Below are positions 5,271 through 8,515 of a DNA stretch of 8,515 bases, in pieces. The stretch is from Acholeplasmataceae bacterium. Lineage in GTDB: Bacteria > Bacillota_I > Bacilli_A > Acholeplasmatales > Acholeplasmataceae. Below the pieces are notes generated by a model. The model was not told the DNA's origin. It worked only from the letters and a program-made list of their open reading frames with translations, and made no database searches. A program made the translations under genes and the position numbers. Location of the stretch: NCBI GenBank assembly GCA_003518475.1, contig DOYO01000018.1, positions 16,549 through 25,063 on the forward strand. Reading direction: 5' to 3'. Position 1 is the first letter of the stretch; every line of letters starts with the position of its first letter.

Positions 5271-7400
5271 ATGAAGAATAAGAACCAACTACAACTATAT
5301 TTTTATTTCACTGGGATTTTTTTTGTACTCAACATTCTAAATACATATATGCTGACCATCCAGGGACTCAATCGCTATATCGCTCCATTCGAGCATACAT
5401 TTTATGGTGAGTTCAATGCATTGGTTGGTAATTTTGTCATTCTCTTTATTTTCACACTGTTTTCATTCGTGGTTTTCAGAAGAGCGAAATCCAGAATGCT
5501 TTTTATGATTTTTTTCAGTTTGTTTCTCAATATCTTCATTTTTTTCATGGGGATCTTTAACTTATATTTTGGAACATCCTTCTCGATGTCAGCAGCGACC
5601 ATTTTCCAAAATCCGGCAGAAGGCTTCGCCGGAGGAACAATCTTAGAAATGGTATTGGAACTTGTCGCGTATTATCGGATTCTTGTATTTCTACCAACAA
5701 TCGCCTTACTTTTTATCTATATGCGTTCCAATCTAAAAGAAATGGCCATCATCAAATTCAACCCCACGCTCAAAAGGTATCTTTCAGGCTTTTTAACTGC
5801 TGTCATCCTCTTATTTCTAGCTGTATTTAATTATTATAAACAATTCGAAGAAGTTCTTCCACTCAACGCAGTCAGAAGCACCTTTGCAAGTCAAAATCTT
5901 GGAGTTTATCCCTATTATCTCGGGGAATTCATTGGAGAACCTTTTGATTTAGATATTGAAAAATTCTTGGAAGTCAGTTCAGAAGATGAGCTTGCTACCA
6001 TGTATCAGGAATATAATAAAAATCAAGAATCTTATATCAATTATTTTGATGGATTAAGCTACTCAAACCGGTTGACGATGGATCAGACAGTGGATGAATT
6101 ATTTATTGATCCAAGCATTGCGTTGGGAAATGACCTGCAAGGCATTCTTGAAGGGAGAAACCTTGTTTTAGTTCATTTGGAGTCCTTCAACTATTTCTTA
6201 TTACAAAATGAATATACCAACGCCCAAATGCCTTTTATCAATCAATTGATGGAAGAAAGCTTTACATTCAACAATTTCTATAATAATGTCGGCATGGGTG
6301 TGAGCTCTGATGCTGAACTGGCGGTACTCACTGGATTGCATCCTTTAGGAGACCGTACGTTATACTGGGATTATGAACATATCGATTTTGAATTGAATTC
6401 TATTGTTCAATACTTCAATCAAGAAGGATATTATACCGAAGCAATCCATGGGGATCATGAAGAATTTTACAATAGAGATGTTATTTATCCTGAATTGATG
6501 GGCTTTGACGAGTTTTATTCGATTGAAGATTTCATTTTGGATGGATATGCAGTTAAGGATGGTTATACATTTGATACAGAAAACAACCTTGTTCACCATT
6601 CACCATGGATATCAGACTATCATTTGGCAGATCAAACAACTGCGGTAGGTCGTACGCTTCTTGAAGAAAATACGCAATTCATGTTGTTTCCCATCATGAT
6701 GATGGCGCATACGCCTTTTGATTATGATCCATATGGGTATCGGGAAGATATTTATCCCCAATATGTCAAATTAATCAATAGAATCACCATGAAGTACTTG
6801 AATTATGCACAATATTATGATGAAACAATCAAAAGATTTTTTGTTGGCGATCAAAATCAAGATCAAACTTTAGACAATTCAGTTTACGTGTTTTATAGCG
6901 ATCACGGTTCCGGTTTGAAAAATGGTGATTTAGACCTATTGATGGACAAAAACCTTTCCGTCATGGAAAGCAGACAAATTCTTCAAAGAGTTTTCGCATT
7001 CATCTATGTTCCAGGAAGTGAATTCATCAGTTACGGAGATTATCAAATACGTAAAGGCTTATTGACGGGTGAACAGAATTTAGTCAGAAGCCAAATCGAT
7101 CTATATCGTACAATCGTTGAACTCTTTAATCTTCCAGTTGAAAATGATACGTATTATGGCGTACATGGGTTGAGTACAGAACCTACATTCGCGATGGAAA
7201 ACCGTCTAATGGATGTTGTCTTGGATTCTTATATATATTCGATGAGAAATCACACTAAAACTTATCCGGAAGATCGGTCAGTAACTACCGAAATCTATGA
7301 TTATATTCTCAGATTCAAGCTTTTAAGTGACTTGATGCTGTCCAAGGGCGACATGCAAACGCGTGTCGATGAAGCAGTACTCATCAAATATGGTAGTTGA
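5271..7400 (+). CDS. LTA synthase family phosphoglycerol transferase (sulfatase/alkaline phosphatase fold)
   Basis: Membrane enzyme of the LtaS type, 709 residues from the ATG. LtaS enzymes build polyglycerol-phosphate (lipoteichoic acid) outside the membrane from phosphatidylglycerol. Five membrane spans are seen near residues 9-29, 50-69, 76-99, 132-151 and 172-188, then a linker with NLGVYPYYLGEF (209-220), then the extracellular catalytic domain. Active-site residues by comparison with remembered S. aureus LtaS: E304 (VHLES), nucleophile position S345 in GVSSDAE (Thr300 in LtaS), H393 and D395 (IHGD), Y400 and R402 (FYNR; Trp354 and Arg356 in LtaS), H480 (MAHTPF), and metal ligands D544 and H545 (YSDHG). 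Ser for Thr and Tyr for Trp are the notable changes. GTG at 5259 would add four residues, but ATG 5271 has GGGGTG just before it. The next gene starts 2 bases after the TGA. A close relative such as an LTA primase is possible, so I give no gene symbol. Confidence 0.9.
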   Translation: MKNKNQLQLYFYFTGIFFVLNILNTYMLTIQGLNRYIAPFEHTFYGEFNALVGNFVILFIFTLFSFVVFRRAKSRMLFMIFFSLFLNIFIFFMGIFNLYFGTSFSMSAATIFQNPAEGFAGGTILEMVLELVAYYRILVFLPTIALLFIYMRSNLKEMAIIKFNPTLKRYLSGFLTAVILLFLAVFNYYKQFEEVLPLNAVRSTFASQNLGVYPYYLGEFIGEPFDLDIEKFLEVSSEDELATMYQEYNKNQESYINYFDGLSYSNRLTMDQTVDELFIDPSIALGNDLQGILEGRNLVLVHLESFNYFLLQNEYTNAQMPFINQLMEESFTFNNFYNNVGMGVSSDAELAVLTGLHPLGDRTLYWDYEHIDFELNSIVQYFNQEGYYTEAIHGDHEEFYNRDVIYPELMGFDEFYSIEDFILDGYAVKDGYTFDTENNLVHHSPWISDYHLADQTTAVGRTLLEENTQFMLFPIMMMAHTPFDYDPYGYREDIYPQYVKLINRITMKYLNYAQYYDETIKRFFVGDQNQDQTLDNSVYVFYSDHGSGLKNGDLDLLMDKNLSVMESRQILQRVFAFIYVPGSEFISYGDYQIRKGLLTGEQNLVRSQIDLYRTIVELFNLPVENDTYYGVHGLSTEPTFAMENRLMDVVLDSYIYSMRNHTKTYPEDRSVTTEIYDYILRFKLLSDLMLSKGDMQTRVDEAVLIKYGS

Positions 7401-7402
7401 TC

Positions 7403-8050
7403 ATGCTTAAGAAAATACACCCATACTATTATATTTCTGCGCTCTACGTGCTACTTTCCGTTTTTTTAGGATTATTTTTAACCAATTTCCTCATTATTTT
7501 TCTAGGTTGGAACATGATACTCGCAACATTTGTATTTTTTCTCTCCGAGATTTATATGATTTTAAAGAAAAGAAATACGCACCCCGCCCTACAATTACCA
7601 GTTCTTGGACTGTTCATCTTATTCTTTCCGAACGCGCTTTATATATTCACTGATTTCATTCATCTTCAAAACTATACATTCTTTTTGGATTATCCTAATA
7701 TCTATGCGATACAGATCGAAGATTGGTTGGTTTTCATGCATATCGCGATTGGCGCGTTATACGCAGCCAAGCTGGGTATTTCATCTATCCACAATCTGGA
7801 ACCCATCTTCAAACAGAATTTTAAGAACTATTATTTTTTAGTGCTTTCAGCACTTTTCCTATTATCTTCAACCGGGATCTACATCGGAAGATTTCTACGA
7901 TTCAATTCTTGGGATTTTCTACAATTGTTTTCAATTTTTTCTGACATGTTTCAAAACATATCCTTTTTCCTAGGATTTATCATCATCTTCTTTGTTTTAC
8001 ACTGGGTAAGCTATTTTCTCTTTTCAAAACAGAAGTCAAACGTTATATAA
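7403..8050 (+). CDS. DUF1361 family integral membrane protein
   Basis: 215-residue, strongly hydrophobic protein with about six membrane spans (near 10-30, 30-52, 66-83, 108-124, 144-162 and 185-207). The family is recognised from FFPNALYIFTDFIHL (74-88), which corresponds to the DUF1361 pattern PNAxYixTDxiHL, and from GIYIGRFLRFNSWDFL (158-173). Its function is unknown. Polar residues conserved in the family (N77, D84, H87 and the GRxxRxNSWD stretch) lie at membrane edges and could form a site. The ATG is 2 bases after the stop of the LTA-synthase-like gene; a TTG at 7397 would overlap that stop. No clear Shine-Dalgarno sequence is present, so translation probably depends on coupling to the upstream gene. 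Co-transcription suggests a role in envelope polymer or glycolipid work, but that is inference from position only. Confidence 0.85.
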   Translation: MLKKIHPYYYISALYVLLSVFLGLFLTNFLIIFLGWNMILATFVFFLSEIYMILKKRNTHPALQLPVLGLFILFFPNALYIFTDFIHLQNYTFFLDYPNIYAIQIEDWLVFMHIAIGALYAAKLGISSIHNLEPIFKQNFKNYYFLVLSALFLLSSTGIYIGRFLRFNSWDFLQLFSIFSDMFQNISFFLGFIIIFFVLHWVSYFLFSKQKSNVI

Positions 8051-8051
8051 T
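8023..8051 (+). promoter_or_regulatory. Likely galE promoter inside the end of the DUF1361 gene
   Basis: TTCAAA (8023-8028, 4 of 6) and a perfect TATAAT (8046-8051) are separated by 17 bases. The -10 overlaps the stop codon of the DUF1361 gene. The start would be near 8057, giving a leader of about 25 bases to the galE ATG. galE may therefore be transcribed both from here and by read-through. Confidence 0.55.
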
Positions 8052-8081
8052 AGATTTATCAAATCAATTTGGAGGTATCAA

Positions 8082-8515
8082 ATGAGAGTATTGGTCGTTG
8101 GTGGTGCAGGTTACATCGGATCTCATACCGTTTATGAGCTGATTAAGGATCATCAAGAAGTCATTATACTAGATAATTTATCCTCAGGATACATGGAGCT
8201 TGTCCACCCTGAAGCGAAATTTTATCAAGGAGATATCCGTCTCAAAGCGGATGTTGTCAACGTTTTTAAAAAAGAAAAAATTGATGTCGTTATGCATTTC
8301 GCTGCTAAAATCATCGTTCCTGAAAGTGTTCAGATCCCCCTAGAATATTATTACAACAACGTCGAAGGCGTTCGTGTTCTTTTAGAAGTGATGAACGAAT
8401 TTAATGTTAAAAAGTTTGTATTCTCATCTACAGCTGCTGTGTATGGAGAAGCATCCGGTGTTTGTCAGGAAGATATGGTCACTAAGCCAATCAATCCATA
8501 CGGTGAAACCAAGCT
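8082..8515 (+). CDS. galE: UDP-glucose 4-epimerase, N-terminal part (3' end outside window)
   Basis: Cytoplasmic NAD-dependent epimerase interconverting UDP-glucose and UDP-galactose. The first 144 codons are visible. A Rossmann start VLVVGGAGYIGSHT carries the GGxGxxG NAD site (G7-G13), followed by DNLSSG (31-36), YQGDIR (48-53), MHFAAKIIVPESV (71-83) and the catalytic segment FSSTAAVYGE (114-123). T117 stands where E. coli GalE has Ser124. The Y140-x-x-x-K144 pair of short-chain dehydrogenases is the last thing before the window ends. The ATG at 8082 has GGAGG (8071-8075) 6 bases upstream. It lies 31 bases after the DUF1361 gene on the same strand. UDP-galactose could feed glycolipid anchors or decoration of the polymer made by the upstream synthase; this link is inference. 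Confidence 0.95.
   Translation, partial: MRVLVVGGAGYIGSHTVYELIKDHQEVIILDNLSSGYMELVHPEAKFYQGDIRLKADVVNVFKKEKIDVVMHFAAKIIVPESVQIPLEYYYNNVEGVRVLLEVMNEFNVKKFVFSSTAAVYGEASGVCQEDMVTKPINPYGETK

Noticed and set aside
2605..7400. Use of the Mycoplasma genetic code (TGA as Trp)
   Set aside because: metN and the LTA-synthase-like gene end at TGA exactly where family length and neighbouring starts predict, and Trp is written TGG throughout.
7397..7402. TTG at 7397 as start of the DUF1361 gene
   Set aside because: It is a rare start codon adding two residues, with no better ribosome binding site. The ATG at 7403 is simpler, though coupling makes either possible.
1..8515. CRISPR array, insertion sequence, tRNA or rRNA
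   Set aside because: I saw no regularly spaced repeats, transposase, terminal repeats with target duplications, or cloverleaf. A tRNA scan would settle the last point, but the gaps are short and largely accounted for.

Overview
The window looks like chromosome of a low-GC, Gram-positive-type bacterium (Bacillota, or a walled or wall-less relative such as the Acholeplasma/Izemoplasma side of Mycoplasmatota). This rests on the GyrA sequence type, AAGGAG-type ribosome binding sites, a SAM-I (S-box) riboswitch, a type I lipoprotein MetQ and an LTA-synthase-type enzyme. TGA is a real stop (metN and the LTA-synthase-like gene both end in it), so the Mycoplasma code is not in use. I cannot name the genus. 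No mobile element, tRNA, rRNA or CRISPR array is visible.

Layout. (1) 1-1335: the C-terminal half of gyrA, which runs in from the left and ends at a strong hairpin terminator. (2) 1427-4190: a complete methionine-uptake unit. It has a good sigma-A promoter with an extended -10, an S-box leader with terminator and antiterminator, then metN, metI and metQ (ATPase, permease, lipoprotein), closed by a long stem-loop terminator. (3) 4226-4934, minus strand: a secreted ferritin-like DUF2202 protein with its own terminator, convergent with metQ. (4) 4935-5270: a divergent intergenic region of about 336 bases holding a strong imperfect dyad, a direct repeat, two TATAAT boxes and a weak Fur/PerR-like match. 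(5) 5271-8515: a co-directional group of an LTA-synthase-family phosphoglycerol transferase, a DUF1361 membrane protein directly behind it, and galE (UDP-glucose 4-epimerase, cut by the right edge), which also has a promoter of its own.

How the genes work together. The met genes form a classic SAM-repressed import system: when SAM is scarce the leader should read through and MetNIQ brings in methionine. The right-hand group reads as envelope polymer synthesis: a polyglycerol-phosphate-type polymerase, an uncharacterised membrane partner and a supplier of UDP-galactose. The DUF2202 protein is probably a surface or extracytoplasmic diiron protein of unknown role.

Most of the window is ordinary housekeeping sequence. 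The points most worth a second look are the Ser-for-Thr nucleophile in the LTA-synthase-like enzyme, the degenerate first-blade GyrA box, the very compact S-box, the LTA-synthase/DUF1361 pairing, the exported DUF2202 protein with a repeated tail, and the structured divergent intergenic region. I saw no clear evidence of a wholly new system.
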